DNA from: an uncultured Pelagibacteraceae bacterium
GTDB taxonomy: Bacteria > Pseudomonadota > Alphaproteobacteria > Pelagibacterales > Pelagibacteraceae
NCBI GenBank assembly: GCA_902522225.1
Contig: CABYUS010000009.1
Coordinates: 1-38,588 of the forward strand
Length of the DNA stretch: 38,588 nucleotides
Direction of reading: 5' to 3'
Shown here: one piece after another, positions 17,083 to 25,604 of the stretch
How positions within the stretch are numbered: the first letter of the stretch is position 1
Layout of the letters: each line of letters starts with the position of its first letter
Notes under the pieces: generated by a model
What the model saw: only the letters and a program-made list of their open reading frames with translations
Told to the model about the DNA's origin: nothing
Database searches by the model: none
Translations under genes and position numbers: made by a program

Positions 17083-18352
17083 ATTTTCTTAACCTCACAT
17101 CTCCAGTTCTTGCGTGAGCCTCCATTCCTTCATATCTTGAAATTCTAGCTGCAGCAGCTCCAACCTCTTTTGTAGACTCTTTAGTCATTCTTTGAAAACT
17201 TAATGTTTTAATAAATTTACCAACAAATAAACCACCTGTATATTTACCTGCTCCTTTAGTTGGTAAAATATGATTGGTGCCAGAACATTTATCTCCATAA
17301 GCAACAGTAGTTTCCTCGCCTATAAATAATGATCCATAATTTTTAAGTTTTTTATGAAACCAATCATCTTTTCTTGTTTGAACCTCCAAATGTTCTGGAG
17401 CATATTCATCGCTAATAGATACTAATTCTTCATTGTTATCACACAATATTACTTCACCATAATCCCTCCATGCAGCTTCAGAACTAATTCTTGGAATTTC
17501 TGGTAGATCTGCAATCAATTTTGGCATTAATGCAATTACTTCATTGGCTAAATTTTCACTCGTTGTAAATAACCAAGCTGGTGAGTTGTAACCATGTTCA
17601 GCTTGACCAACCAAGTCAAATGCTACAATTTCTGAGTCTGCACTTTCGTCGGCTATTACTGCTATTTCGGTAGGTCCAGCAAATAAATCAATTCCTACTT
17701 TTCCATATAAAATTCTTTTAGCTTCAGCCACAAATTGATTTCCTGGTCCAACCAATATATCTGCAGGACTATTATTAAACATACCGTAAGTCATTGCTGC
17801 AATTGCAGGTACACCTCCCAAATTTAATATTACATCTGCACCACAAAGATCAGCCGTATAAATTATTGCTGGGTGAGCACCAATGTTTTTTTTTGGAGGA
17901 CTGCAAGCAATTATATTTTTTACTCCAGCAACTTTTGCGGTAGTTACACTCATTACAGCAGAGGCTATGTGAGCATATCTTCCTCCCGGAATATAACAAC
18001 CTGCTGTGTTTACTGGTATTAACTTTTGTCCAGCAAACAAACCTTTAGAAAGTTCTATTTCAAAATCTTGTCCATAATTTTTTAATTGCGCTTCTGCAAA
18101 TTTCCTAACACGATCATATGAAAATTTAATGTCATCCTTAGTTTTTTGATCTAATTTTTTTTTAATATCTTCAATTTTTTCTTTTGTAACAATTATATCA
18201 CCATAATATTTATCAAATTTTTTAGTAAGTTCTTTACATCCTTCCTCTCTAGTTTTTTCTAAATCTGAAAGAAGTTCTTGAACTATTTGTCTAGTTTTGA
18301 TGTCATCTGTAGAGGCAGTTTTTTTTGCTTTTTTTAAATATTTAATTGCCAT
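17066..18352 (-). CDS. Histidinol dehydrogenase family protein (HisD homologue; HpsN-like sulfopropanediol 3-dehydrogenase candidate)
   Basis: Zinc- and NAD-dependent alcohol-to-acid dehydrogenase fold, 428 residues, full length. Residues matching the HisD zinc and catalytic set are present: Gln250 and His253 (GQAEHG), Glu320-His321 (APEHLE), Asp354 (YGDK), His361 (TNHILPT) and His413 (EAHART). Its diagnostic stretches, GCYIPGGRYAHIASA, VGPGNQFVAEAKR, YGSLFIGEETTVAYGDK and PTKGAGKYTGGL, look more like the HpsN group, which oxidises 2,3-dihydroxypropane-1-sulfonate to sulfolactate, than like biosynthetic HisD. No other his genes are near. True histidinol dehydrogenase activity cannot be excluded by eye. 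It is divergent from the amino-acid transporter operon across 193 bases. Confidence 0.85.
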   Translation of the reverse strand: MAIKYLKKAKKTASTDDIKTRQIVQELLSDLEKTREEGCKELTKKFDKYYGDIIVTKEKIEDIKKKLDQKTKDDIKFSYDRVRKFAEAQLKNYGQDFEIELSKGLFAGQKLIPVNTAGCYIPGGRYAHIASAVMSVTTAKVAGVKNIIACSPPKKNIGAHPAIIYTADLCGADVILNLGGVPAIAAMTYGMFNNSPADILVGPGNQFVAEAKRILYGKVGIDLFAGPTEIAVIADESADSEIVAFDLVGQAEHGYNSPAWLFTTSENLANEVIALMPKLIADLPEIPRISSEAAWRDYGEVILCDNNEELVSISDEYAPEHLEVQTRKDDWFHKKLKNYGSLFIGEETTVAYGDKCSGTNHILPTKGAGKYTGGLFVGKFIKTLSFQRMTKESTKEVGAAAARISRYEGMEAHARTGDVRLRKYGYSN

Positions 18353-18447
18353 TTATAATTACTTCTTATCATGGATTTTATACATAAATATTAATTGATT
18401 TTATCAATATGTAGTATTTATTTTTATATAAGTTCCTACATGTGGTG

Positions 18448-18529
18448 TTCATTTAATTTCTTGAAGAAAATGAAATAATTATAGATAGTCGTTGAGTTCA
18501 AATTTATTTTGAACAATTTGTTAACAAAT
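18448..18529 (+). promoter_or_regulatory. Leader of aapJ: stem-loop and two palindromes before the start codon
   Basis: Three inverted repeats occur in the 193-base gap upstream of aapJ. At 18448-18474 ttcattt pairs with aaatgaa; an alternative inner stem tttctt/aagaaa is possible. At 18496-18514 gttcaaa and tttgaac are separated by five bases. At 18516-18529 atttgttaacaaat is a perfect 14-base palindrome. A TTGAAG (18461-18466) and GATAGT (18484-18489) with 17-base spacing could be a weak sigma-70 promoter, which would put the last two repeats at or after the transcription start. The Shine-Dalgarno AGAGGT (18537-18542) follows. They may be operators or a UTR structure; no regulator is assigned. 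Confidence 0.4.
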
Positions 18530-18545
18530 AAATAAAAGAGGTAAA

Positions 18546-19598
18546 ATGTATAAATACATTAAACAATTATTTACCTTAGCTGGAATAGCTTCATTACTAT
18601 TCGTTTTCGCTTGTGATAACATGGGTGGAGATCAATCTAAAGGTAAATCAAAAACATTAAAAAATACACAAAGTAAAGGTTTTGTAAGATGTGGAGTTTC
18701 TCAAGGACTTCCTGGGTTTTCAAACGCAGATGCATCTGGAAACTGGACTGGTGTTGACGTTGATGTTTGTAGAGCTGTAGCTGCTGCAGTATTAGGTGAT
18801 GCGAGTAAAGTTAAATACACTCCACTTAGTGCTAAAGAAAGATTCACAGCCTTAACATCTGGAGAAATAGATGTACTTTCAAGAAATACTACATGGACAC
18901 TTTCTAGAGATGCTGACATCGGATTAACATTCGTTGGTGTAAACTTTTACGATGGACAAGGTTTCATGGTAAGAAAAGATTCAGGAATTACGTCTGTAAA
19001 TGATTTCCAAAACGGAATTTCTGCTTGTACTAACATTGGTACAACAACTGAGCTTAATATGAGAGACTTCTTTAATTCAAGAGGAATTTCTTATGAGCCT
19101 GTAGCTTTTGAAAAAGCTGATGAAGTTGTTGCAGCATATGATGCTGGAAGATGTGATACATACACTACTGATAAATCAGGTCTTGCCGCACAAAGAACTA
19201 AAATGCAAAACCCTGACGATCACATGGTATTACCAGAAACAATCTCAAAAGAGCCATTAGGACCTGTTGTAAGACAAGGTGACTCTGTATGGGAAGATAT
19301 TGTTAGATGGTCTTTAAATGCTATGATCGAAGCAGAAGAATATGGCATTACATCATCAAACGCAGACTCAATGAAAACATCTGATAACCCAGCAATTAAA
19401 AGACTTGTTGGTGCAGAAGGTGAATTAGGAGCTGCTTTTGGTTTAGATAATGAGTGGAGTTTGAGAATTATCAAACAAGTTGGTAATTATGGAGAAAGCT
19501 ACCAAAGAAACATAGCTGATCCTGGTATCCTACCTGATAGAGGTCCAAATGAGTTATGGACAAAAGGTGGAATATTATACGTACCACCAGCAAGATAA
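18546..19598 (+). CDS. aapJ: General L-amino acid ABC transporter, substrate-binding protein (AapJ/YhdW)
   Basis: Periplasmic binding component for broad-range L-amino acid uptake. The 350 residues match the AapJ family: FVRCGVSQGLPGFS, GVDVDVCRAVAAAVLGD, AKERFTALTSGEIDVLSRNTTW and a long C-terminal part ending GILYVPPAR. The N-terminus is lipoprotein-like: a hydrophobic stretch then VFAC with Cys23 followed by Asp24 and a polar linker, suggesting a lipid-anchored protein kept at the inner membrane rather than a free periplasmic one. A strong ribosome site (AGAGGT) precedes it. G+C is visibly higher than in the neighbours, as expected for a highly expressed gene. A terminator follows at 19616. 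Confidence 0.95.
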   Translation: MYKYIKQLFTLAGIASLLFVFACDNMGGDQSKGKSKTLKNTQSKGFVRCGVSQGLPGFSNADASGNWTGVDVDVCRAVAAAVLGDASKVKYTPLSAKERFTALTSGEIDVLSRNTTWTLSRDADIGLTFVGVNFYDGQGFMVRKDSGITSVNDFQNGISACTNIGTTTELNMRDFFNSRGISYEPVAFEKADEVVAAYDAGRCDTYTTDKSGLAAQRTKMQNPDDHMVLPETISKEPLGPVVRQGDSVWEDIVRWSLNAMIEAEEYGITSSNADSMKTSDNPAIKRLVGAEGELGAAFGLDNEWSLRIIKQVGNYGESYQRNIADPGILPDRGPNELWTKGGILYVPPAR

Positions 19599-19615
19599 TA
19601 ATATCTATTAAACTT

Positions 19616-19648
19616 AAAAAGGGCTAGATTTTTCTAGCCCTTTTTTTT
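19616..19648 (+). terminator. Rho-independent terminator between aapJ and aapQ
   Basis: The arms gggctaga (19621-19628) and tctagccc (19633-19640) pair perfectly around a tttt loop. Five further A-T pairs (19616-19620 with 19641-19645) extend the stem to 13, and the T-run continues to 19648. It starts 17 bases after the aapJ stop and ends 11 bases before the aapQ ATG. This is the clearest terminator in the window, and it lies inside an operon, where it would partly stop transcription and favour binding-protein mRNA over permease mRNA. Confidence 0.9.
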
Positions 19649-19659
19649 AATGTCTTATT

Positions 19660-20811
19660 ATGAATAATAAAATCAAAAAAATTATCCCTCAATTAATTAC
19701 TTTATTATTTGTAATTCTAGTTTTTGCTTTTTTTTCTATAAATGCCTCAATTAATATGGACACAAGAGGTATTGATTTTGGTTTTGGGTTTCTAAGCCAA
19801 GAGTCTTCATTCGATGTTCAATTTTCATTAATTGATTACGATGGATCCTATTCATATTATAGAGCCTATTTAGTTGGTTTATTAAATACGCTTCTTGTGT
19901 CATTTATTAGTATTATTTTTTGCACCATTATTGGAGTTGTTATAGGAGTTGCCAGATTATCTCCAAACTATTTAATAAGAAATACTGCTGCTTGGTATGT
20001 AGAGTTTTTTAGAAATATTCCTTTATTATTGCAATTATTTTTTTGGTATTACGCTGCCCTTAGAGTTCTGCCACTACCTGAGAAAGCAGATGCTTTATTA
20101 GGTGTTTCGTATTTAACTATTAAAGGTTTTTATATTCCATCAATGATATGGAATAATTTAGATATTTTTATTTACTCAATATTAGCATCAATAATATCAA
20201 TAATTTTTATAAGATTTTATGCTAAAAAAATTCAAGAGAGCAAAGGAAAGCAAATCCCATTAGTTTATATTTCAGCAGCAATATTAATTACTTTACCTTT
20301 ATTAAGTTTTTTATTTGGAAATGTTTCCCTTTCATTTGAGATGCCCGTTTTAAAGAAGCTTGCTAAAACGTCATATATATTTGAAGGAGGAATAAGTTTA
20401 CCACCAGAATTAATAGCGCTGGTTTTATCTCTTTCTCTTTATACCTCAACATTTATTGCAGAGTGTGTAAGAGCGGGAATTCAAGGTGTTGGCAAAGGTC
20501 AAAGAGAAGCCGCTGCATCTGTAGGGTTAACTCCAAATCAGGTTTTAAAATTAGTTATAATGCCTCAAGCACTAAGAATTATTATTCCACCAACGACAAA
20601 TCAATATTTAAATTTAACTAAAAACTCCTCGTTAGCTGCAGCTATTGCATATCCTGATCTTGTTTTGGTTTTTGCTGGCACAGCATTAATGCAAACAGGT
20701 AAAGCAATAGAAATTGTTTCGATAACAATGCTTACTTATTTAACTATTAGTTTAGCTATAGCAGCTTTAATGAATTGGTATAACAAAAAAATTGAAATTA
20801 AAGAGAAGTAA
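19660..20811 (+). CDS. aapQ: General L-amino acid ABC transporter permease AapQ
   Basis: One of the two inner-membrane permeases of the Aap system. The 383 residues contain about eight hydrophobic segments. The N-terminal FFSINASINMDTRGIDFGFGFL segment is typical of AapQ/YhdX. The permease core has GLLNTLLVSFISIIFCTIIG, EFFRNIPLLLQLFFWY and the cytoplasmic EAA loop ECVRAGIQGVGKGQREAAAS with LGLT-like VGLTPNQVL and PQALRIIIPP. It is longer than ordinary polar-amino-acid permeases (about 220) because of an extra region around 140-240, as is usual in this subfamily. Its stop overlaps the aapM ATG by one base. Confidence 0.94.
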   Translation: MNNKIKKIIPQLITLLFVILVFAFFSINASINMDTRGIDFGFGFLSQESSFDVQFSLIDYDGSYSYYRAYLVGLLNTLLVSFISIIFCTIIGVVIGVARLSPNYLIRNTAAWYVEFFRNIPLLLQLFFWYYAALRVLPLPEKADALLGVSYLTIKGFYIPSMIWNNLDIFIYSILASIISIIFIRFYAKKIQESKGKQIPLVYISAAILITLPLLSFLFGNVSLSFEMPVLKKLAKTSYIFEGGISLPPELIALVLSLSLYTSTFIAECVRAGIQGVGKGQREAAASVGLTPNQVLKLVIMPQALRIIIPPTTNQYLNLTKNSSLAAAIAYPDLVLVFAGTALMQTGKAIEIVSITMLTYLTISLAIAALMNWYNKKIEIKEK

Positions 20812-22082
20812 TGAATTATAAAAATATTTTAAAAGCTGACGAAAATAACTACAAAACTTTTTTGCCAATTGGTTTAGTCTTAATTTTTATTTCATTAACA
20901 GATGTATTTCTTAATTCTTTTTTAAAAATTAATATTACATCATCACTACCTGAAAATTTTAGTTTTTTCTCTCCATTGATTTTGGGCTTAATTGGACTTC
21001 AATTAATAAGAATTGAGTATTCAGGAATTAAATCAATCGATTTATTGAACAAAAATATCAATAATAATAATTTTAATGCTCTATTAACTTTATTAATTAT
21101 ATTTTGTATTTTTAAAGCTTTTCCTCCAGCGTTAAGTTGGATGATATTAGATGCAAACATATCAGGTGATACCAAAGATGCTTGCACAGGTACCGGTGCA
21201 TGTTGGACTTATATTAAAGTATGGTTAAGGCGATTTATGTATGGGATGTATCCAAACGAGTTACATTGGAGAATTAACTCAGCATTTATACTTGTTATAG
21301 GTTTAGGTTTTGCAGGTTATTTCTTTAAAGATAACTTAAAAAAATATTTAGCACTTTATTATGTAATTATTTACCCATTGATTGCATTTCTAGTTATTTA
21401 CTATCTAATATCTGGAGGATCATTTGGCTTAACATGGGTAGAAACTGGAGCGTGGGGTGGATTATCACTAACATTTATAGTTTCATTTTTTTGTTTGATA
21501 TTTTGTTTTCCACTTGGAATGATTTTAGCACTTGGAAGACGATCTAATTTACCAACCATTAGATACATATCTGTTGGTTATATTGAATTTTGGAGAGGCG
21601 TACCTTTAATTACAGTCTTATTTATGTCATCTGTTATGTTTCCAATGTTTTTACCTCAAGATTTTTTCATGGATAAATTAGTCAGAGTTATTATTGCTAT
21701 AACACTTTTTGAAGGAGCATATTGTGCAGAGGTTATCAGAGGTGGTTTACAAGCTTTACCAAGAGGTCAATATGATGCTGCTAAGTCGCTTGGCATGGGT
21801 TATTGGAAAATGCATATATTTGTAATACTTCCTCAAGCACTTAAGTTGGTGATACCTGGGATATGCAATACATTTTTAGCATTAGTTAAAGATACACCTT
21901 TAATTTTTGTTGTCGGATTATCTGAGTTAGCGGGGATGTTAGCTTTAGCAAAAACAAACCCTAAATGGCTAGGTTTTGCTATGGAGGGATATGTATTTGC
22001 AGCTATAATATTCTGGATAATTTGTTATGCTATGAGTAAATATAGTTATAATTTAGAAGCTAAATATAAAACTGAAAGATAA
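20811..22082 (+). CDS. aapM: General L-amino acid ABC transporter permease AapM
   Basis: Second permease of the Aap system, 423 residues. The N-terminal half has extra hydrophobic helices and a loop with [20 protein letters not shown], a conserved AapM/YhdY feature. The C-terminal half has the permease domain with [37 protein letters not shown] and the EAA loop [26 protein letters not shown], then [11 protein letters not shown]. It is coupled to aapQ (TAATG) and followed by aapP after 2 bases. Confidence 0.94.
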   Translation: MNYKNILKADENNYKTFLPIGLVLIFISLTDVFLNSFLKINITSSLPENFSFFSPLILGLIGLQLIRIEYSGIKSIDLLNKNINNNNFNALLTLLIIFCIFKAFPPALSWMILDANISGDTKDACTGTGACWTYIKVWLRRFMYGMYPNELHWRINSAFILVIGLGFAGYFFKDNLKKYLALYYVIIYPLIAFLVIYYLISGGSFGLTWVETGAWGGLSLTFIVSFFCLIFCFPLGMILALGRRSNLPTIRYISVGYIEFWRGVPLITVLFMSSVMFPMFLPQDFFMDKLVRVIIAITLFEGAYCAEVIRGGLQALPRGQYDAAKSLGMGYWKMHIFVILPQALKLVIPGICNTFLALVKDTPLIFVVGLSELAGMLALAKTNPKWLGFAMEGYVFAAIIFWIICYAMSKYSYNLEAKYKTER

Positions 22083-22084
22083 AT

Positions 22085-22819
22085 ATGTCTGAATCAATAA
22101 TAGAAATTAAAAATGTTAACAAATGGTTTGGAGATTTTCAGGTTTTAAAAGATATTAATCTTGAAGTTCAAGCAAAACAAAAAATTGTCGTTTGTGGACC
22201 GTCTGGTTCTGGTAAATCAACTCTTATTAGATGCATAAACAGATTAGAAGAACATCAACAAGGAAATATAATTGTTGATGGAAATGAATTAAATGAAAAT
22301 ACTAAAAATATCGAGGCTATAAGAGCTGAAGTTGGAATGGTTTTTCAACAATTTAATTTATTTCCTCATTTATCTATTCTTGATAACTGCACACTTGCAC
22401 CTATTTGGGTTAAAAAAATGCCAAAAAAAGATGCAGAGGAATTAGCAATGCAGCAATTAGAAAAAGTACAAATAGCTGATCAAGCTGTAAAGTTTCCTGG
22501 TCAATTATCAGGAGGACAACAACAAAGATGTGCAATTGCAAGAGCTTTATGCATGCAGCCAAAAATAATGTTATTTGATGAACCAACCTCTGCTTTAGAC
22601 CCAGAGATGATTAAAGAAGTATTAGATGCAATGGTAAACTTAGCTAATGCAGGAATGACAATGATTGTTGTAACGCACGAAATGGGTTTTGCAAAAGAAG
22701 TAGCCGACGAAGTTATTTTTATGGATGAAGGAATGATAGTAGAAAAGGCCAAAACAAAAGAATTCTTTGACAATCCAAAAAGCGATAGAACTAAGCTATT
22801 TTTAAGCCAAATTTTATAG
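22085..22819 (+). CDS. aapP: General L-amino acid ABC transporter ATP-binding protein AapP
   Basis: ATPase energising the Aap transporter; cytoplasmic. The 244 residues have all ABC motifs: Walker [10 protein letters not shown] (38-46), Q-loop in [11 protein letters not shown], signature [15 protein letters not shown], Walker [12 protein letters not shown] and the switch His in VVTHEM. Length is normal for the polar-amino-acid ABC subfamily. It is the last gene of the operon. No obvious terminator is visible in the 173 bases before the next gene. Confidence 0.96.
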   Translation: MSESIIEIKNVNKWFGDFQVLKDINLEVQAKQKIVVCGPSGSGKSTLIRCINRLEEHQQGNIIVDGNELNENTKNIEAIRAEVGMVFQQFNLFPHLSILDNCTLAPIWVKKMPKKDAEELAMQQLEKVQIADQAVKFPGQLSGGQQQRCAIARALCMQPKIMLFDEPTSALDPEMIKEVLDAMVNLANAGMTMIVVTHEMGFAKEVADEVIFMDEGMIVEKAKTKEFFDNPKSDRTKLFLSQIL

Positions 22820-22880
22820 AACTTCTTAGAATAATTATAAATTAACCAATATTATGTTATTTGTAATATAATTAATCTGC

Positions 22881-22910
22881 TTGACAGGTTTTCAGAATTT
22901 CCGATTTAAT
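22881..22910 (+). promoter_or_regulatory. Probable sigma-70 promoter of the XRE regulator gene
   Basis: A perfect -35 TTGACA (22881-22886) is followed after 18 bases by TTTAAT (22905-22910), five of six matches to the -10 consensus. The start codon is 83 bases downstream of the -10, and a strong Shine-Dalgarno AGAGGGG (22981-22987) sits 5 bases before the ATG. Consensus -35 boxes are rare in this AT-rich window, which makes the match more convincing. Confidence 0.55.
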
Positions 22911-22992
22911 AAAAAAAATAAAAATTATTTTCCTTGCAGGATCTTTAAAATATCTGTTCAATCTAATATATTAATTTTTAAGAGGGGTCTTA

Positions 22993-23364
22993 ATGGAAGA
23001 TAATTTTAACAAGCATTTAGGTAATAAGTTAAAACTAAGAAGATTAGCACTAGGTTTAACTCAAACAAAAGTTGCAAAAGCTATTAATGTTACATTTCAA
23101 CAAATACAAAAATACGAAAAAGGCACAAATGGAGTTAGTTCAATTAGATTACTACAGTTATCTAATTATTTAAAAGTTCCTATAAATTACTTTTATGAGG
23201 ACTTTCCTGAATATTTAATTAATGTTGAAAGATCTAAAGAAGGACATGTAAATATAAATTATAATTTTTTAGTTAAGGTTTATTCAGAGCTTAATAATGA
23301 CCAAAAAATTAAATTTAGTAAAAATTTACAGTCAGTAAGTTTAGGTATTAGTAAAACAGGATAA
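22993..23364 (+). CDS. XRE-family (Cro/CI-type) helix-turn-helix regulator
   Basis: Small DNA-binding protein of 123 residues. An HTH_3 domain (about 10-68) carries RRLALGLTQTKVAKAINVTF (recognition region QQIQKYEKGTNGVSSIRL) and ends near YFYEDFPEY. The C-terminal half (about 75-123) is unassigned, polar, and too short for a ligand domain. It has its own promoter-like sequence and strong ribosome site, and nothing lies downstream except the convergent tRNA-Asn 3 bases away. The alphaproteobacterial proteins it resembles are mostly uncharacterised. Targets are unknown; the neighbouring aap operon and its own promoter are obvious candidates, by position only. Confidence 0.85.
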   Translation: MEDNFNKHLGNKLKLRRLALGLTQTKVAKAINVTFQQIQKYEKGTNGVSSIRLLQLSNYLKVPINYFYEDFPEYLINVERSKEGHVNINYNFLVKVYSELNNDQKIKFSKNLQSVSLGISKTG

Positions 23365-23367
23365 TTT

Positions 23368-23443
23368 TGGCTCCTCGGGCAGGACTCGAACCTGCGACCA
23401 ATTGATTAACAGTCAACTGCTCTACCAACTGAGCTACCGAGGA
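23368..23443 (-). tRNA. tRNA-Asn (anticodon GTT)
   Basis: Read on the minus strand from 23443: acceptor TCCTCGG/CCGAGGA with discriminator G and encoded CCA (complement of 23368-23370), D arm GCTCAGTTGGTAGAGC, anticodon stem GTTGA/TCAAT with a closing G-T wobble around loop CTGTTAA (anticodon GTT), and T arm GCAGG-TTCGAGT-CCTGC. This is a complete cloverleaf of 76 bases with CCA. It forms the left border of the surface-sugar cassette. Confidence 0.97.
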
Positions 23444-23481
23444 ATTTAAAATTATAATATACATAATTTAGTTTTAATTGT

Positions 23482-24504
23482 ATGTCTATAAAAATTGGTC
23501 TAATTGGTTGTGGTAGAATTCTCAATAAACATATTTCAGCTATAAATAAAAACAGTCTTTTTTTACTAAAAGCTGTGTGTGACATAAATTATAGCAAGGC
23601 AAAAAAAGTATCAAAAAAACTTAAAATAAACTCATATAATAGCATTAACTCCATGATGAAAAATGAATATCTTGATGCGGTTAGTATCTTAACTGAGAGT
23701 GGTAATCATCCAAAACATTTTAAAAAAGTTTCTGATAAAGTTAAGAATATTATAATTGAGAAACCTGTCTCTTTGTTTGAGAAAGATTTGATAGAAATAA
23801 TTAAATTTTCAAAAAAAAATAAAAACAATATATTTATTGTAAAACAGAATAGATTTAATCCACCTGTCCAATTATTAATGAATGCTATTAAAAAAAATTA
23901 TTTAGGAAAAATACATAGCTGTTCATCAATAGTTAGATGGTCAAGAGATCAAAGATATTACAATCAGGCTAAATGGAGAGGCACAAACAAGTTAGATGGA
24001 GGTGTAATTGGTAATCAAGCTAGTCATCATATAGATTTATTAACTTGGTTAAATGGTCCTGTTAGCAGCATTTATGCAATTGGAAAAAAATCGATAGTTA
24101 AAAATATTCAAACAAAAGATACTGTAAATGCAAATTTGAAATTTAAAAACGGATCAATTGGGTATATCGAGGCAACAACAGCAACTAGACCCAATGATTT
24201 AGAAGGCTCAATAACTTTTTTAGGTGACAAAGGCTCAGTTAAAATTGGTGGTTTCGCTTGTAATAAATTAACAACTTGGAAATTTAATAATAAAGAGATA
24301 GAAAAAATTAATAAAAATAAATATGCCTCAAAACCTAGAGATGTTTATGGATATGGTCATTATGATTTTTATAAAAAAGTTTCAAATGTAATTCTTAAAA
24401 AAGAAAAAAATTTTATAAATATAAAACAAATTATAAGCACAACTAGAGTAATAGAAGGTATTAATAAATCCTTAAAATTAAATAAAATTATTAAATTAAA
24501 ATGA
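23482..24504 (+). CDS. Gfo/Idh/MocA-family oxidoreductase, probable nucleotide-sugar 3-dehydrogenase
   Basis: NAD(P)-dependent sugar dehydrogenase fold, 340 residues. The Rossmann domain has IGLIGCGRI (GCG at 9-11) and the IIEKPVSL motif (EKP 93-95). The C-terminal domain has LDGGVIGNQASHHIDLLTWL with the catalytic-region His182/His183 and Asp185. This wording resembles WlbA-type enzymes that oxidise UDP-GlcNAc uronate at C3. It opens a three-gene operon: its TGA overlaps the aminotransferase ATG (ATGA). Together with that aminotransferase and the acyltransferase at 26730-27191 it could install a 3-acylamino sugar. Exact substrate is inference. Confidence 0.88.
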   Translation: MSIKIGLIGCGRILNKHISAINKNSLFLLKAVCDINYSKAKKVSKKLKINSYNSINSMMKNEYLDAVSILTESGNHPKHFKKVSDKVKNIIIEKPVSLFEKDLIEIIKFSKKNKNNIFIVKQNRFNPPVQLLMNAIKKNYLGKIHSCSSIVRWSRDQRYYNQAKWRGTNKLDGGVIGNQASHHIDLLTWLNGPVSSIYAIGKKSIVKNIQTKDTVNANLKFKNGSIGYIEATTATRPNDLEGSITFLGDKGSVKIGGFACNKLTTWKFNNKEIEKINKNKYASKPRDVYGYGHYDFYKKVSNVILKKEKNFINIKQIISTTRVIEGINKSLKLNKIIKLK

Positions 24505-25604
24505 AAATAAAATTTTCCAATCTTTATAAAGAATATTTATCTATAAAAAAAAATATTGATAGATCGATTAAGGAAGTTATTGATAATTCTGCATTTATTA
24601 GAGGAAAATATGTAACTAGATTTGAAAATAATTTTAAATCTAAACTGAGGTCAAAATATTGTTTAACATGCAATAATGGCACAGATGCATTAATTTTGAC
24701 AATGATATCCTTAGGATTAAAAAATAATGATGAAGTTATAACCACGGCTCATAGTTGGATATCTTCAAGCTCCAGTATAACTAAAGCAGGAGGAAAAGTA
24801 GTTTTTTGTGATGTTAAAAAAAATTCTTTTAATATAGATCCAAAAGATATTGAAAAAAAAATTACAAGAAAAACTGTTGGGATAGTTTTGGTACATTTAT
24901 ATGGAGAACCTGCGGACATAATAAATATAAAAAAATTAGCAAAAAAAAATAATTTATGGATAGTAGAAGATTGTGCACAATCACATTTTGTAAAATATAA
25001 TAAACAATTTTTAGGAACTCATGGTGAAGCTGGTTCATTTTCTTTCTATCCATCAAAAATACTTGGTGGTTTCGGTGACTCTGGAGCAATAGTTACAAAC
25101 AATAAAAAATTATATATAAAAGCTTTAAAGTTAGCTCAACACGGAGGTCTAAGAAAACATATTCATGAATTTGAAGGATTTAATAGTCGTATGGATGGTT
25201 TACAAGCAGCTGTTTTAAATGAAAAATTAAAAATTTTAAATAAATTAAAGAAAAACAGAAAAGTTATTGCTAAACGTTATCATTATAATTTAAAAAATAT
25301 AAAAAATATTCAATTACCCAATGTACAGAAAATTGATCATGGTTATTATTTATATGTAATTAAAGCAGAAAATAGAAATAAATTAAAAAAATATTTAAAT
25401 AAAAACAACATTGAGACACAAATACATTATCCAAATTTATTGCCATTTCTCAATTCTTATAGATATCTTAATTATAAAAAAAAAGATTTCCCAAATGCTT
25501 TGTCAAATCAAAGTAAAATTTTATCTTTACCCATGTATCCACAGTTAAAGTTTAAAGAGATTGATTATATTAGTAAGAAAATCATAGCCTTTTACTCAAA
25601 GTGA
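24501..25604 (+). CDS. DegT/DnrJ/EryC1/StrS-family sugar aminotransferase
   Basis: PLP-dependent transamination of a keto nucleotide-sugar for a surface glycan. The 367 residues have the family's normal length and motifs: NNGTDAL (58-64), VEDCAQSH with Asp157 contacting the PLP ring nitrogen, SFYPSKILGGFGDSGA with Schiff-base Lys186, and NSRMDGLQAAVL. The C-terminus has the usual HYPNLLPF and LPMYPQL segments. It is coupled at both ends: ATGA with the upstream oxidoreductase and GTGA with the glycosyltransferase. A WlbC-like role (3-amination) fits the neighbours but is not provable from the sequence. Confidence 0.92.
   Translation: MKIKFSNLYKEYLSIKKNIDRSIKEVIDNSAFIRGKYVTRFENNFKSKLRSKYCLTCNNGTDALILTMISLGLKNNDEVITTAHSWISSSSSITKAGGKVVFCDVKKNSFNIDPKDIEKKITRKTVGIVLVHLYGEPADIINIKKLAKKNNLWIVEDCAQSHFVKYNKQFLGTHGEAGSFSFYPSKILGGFGDSGAIVTNNKKLYIKALKLAQHGGLRKHIHEFEGFNSRMDGLQAAVLNEKLKILNKLKKNRKVIAKRYHYNLKNIKNIQLPNVQKIDHGYYLYVIKAENRNKLKKYLNKNNIETQIHYPNLLPFLNSYRYLNYKKKDFPNALSNQSKILSLPMYPQLKFKEIDYISKKIIAFYSK

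Noticed and set aside
18509-18537. TTGAAC followed by ATAAAA as an aapJ promoter
   Set aside because: The spacing is right, but the -10 would end 8 bases before the start codon and overlap the ribosome site.
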